Part shown: in pieces, positions 14,875-14,885 of the stretch
Layout: each line of letters starts with the position of its first letter
Position numbering within the stretch: the first letter of the stretch is position 1
Source: Acidobacteriota bacterium
GTDB lineage: Bacteria; Acidobacteriota; Blastocatellia; Pyrinomonadales; Pyrinomonadaceae
Assembly: GCA_023415725.1 (NCBI GenBank)
Contig: JAEZJR010000259.1
Coordinates: forward strand, 1-14,885
Direction: 5' to 3'
DNA: 14,885 nucleotides
Made by a program: the position numbers and the translations under genes
The notes under the pieces: generated by a model
Told to the model about the DNA's origin: nothing
The model's database searches: none
What the model saw: the letters and a program-made list of their open reading frames with translations, nothing else

Positions 14875-14885
14875 CAAAAGACTTT

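Noticed and set aside
1..14885. CRISPR array, prophage, transposon, tRNA or rRNA
   Set aside because: No regularly spaced repeats, no integrase or transposase motifs, no terminal repeats around genes, and no tRNA or rRNA signatures were seen on either strand.

Overview
The window (about 53% G+C by eye) looks like bacterial chromosome from a Gram-negative-type, envelope-rich heterotroph. An S46 dipeptidyl peptidase, a TonB-type protein, a plant/bacterial-type glutamine cyclotransferase lipoprotein, a DUF512 protein and a Cys-rich CBS protein fit Acidobacteriota (Blastocatellia/Pyrinomonadaceae-like) best. That placement is inference from gene content, not a marker-gene result. There are no phage, IS, CRISPR, tRNA or rRNA signatures.

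Layout. 45-420: a small exported PepSY-domain protein whose reading frame is broken at a run of ten A. 467-528: a perfect 26-bp inverted repeat between convergent genes. 535-2586 (-): S46 dipeptidyl peptidase with an extended -10 promoter. 2734-3798 (+): exported protein of unknown function. 3801-4961 (-): PLP aminotransferase. 5018-6412 (+): cytochrome P450. 6409-7056 (-): 3-methyladenine DNA glycosylase. 7173-7610 (+): two-CBS-domain protein followed by an intrinsic terminator. 7739-10835 (+): probable four-gene operon (DsbA-like thiol protein, glutamine cyclotransferase lipoprotein, guanine deaminase, YdcZ-type transporter). 10940-11752 (+): TonB C-terminal protein. 11802-13256 (-): DUF512 radical-SAM-like protein interrupted by one in-frame TAA. 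13352-13705 (+): single-domain response regulator. 13702-14838 (-): alanine dehydrogenase.

How the genes fit together. Most are independent housekeeping or envelope genes. The clearest functional grouping is the first half of the 7739-10835 operon: a thioredoxin-fold thiol protein and a glutaminyl cyclase, both exported, which together suggest maturation of secreted proteins (disulfides and N-terminal pyroglutamate). The peptidase, aminotransferase and alanine dehydrogenase fit a lifestyle based on peptides and amino acids. Convergent genes are packed very tightly: 2-bp gap at 3798/3801 and 4-bp overlaps at 6409-6412 and 13702-13705.

Most worth a second look: (1) the DUF512 gene, where a TAA replaces exactly the glycine codon of the conserved LCPGINDG motif while the frame stays intact on both sides; (2) the PepSY gene, where an A10 tract separates signal peptide and domain by one base, as expected of slippage or an indel; (3) a near-perfect 23-bp palindrome over an extended -10 directly abutting the DsbA-like start codon, suggesting a repressible leaderless promoter. 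I found no convincing evidence of a wholly new multi-gene system.
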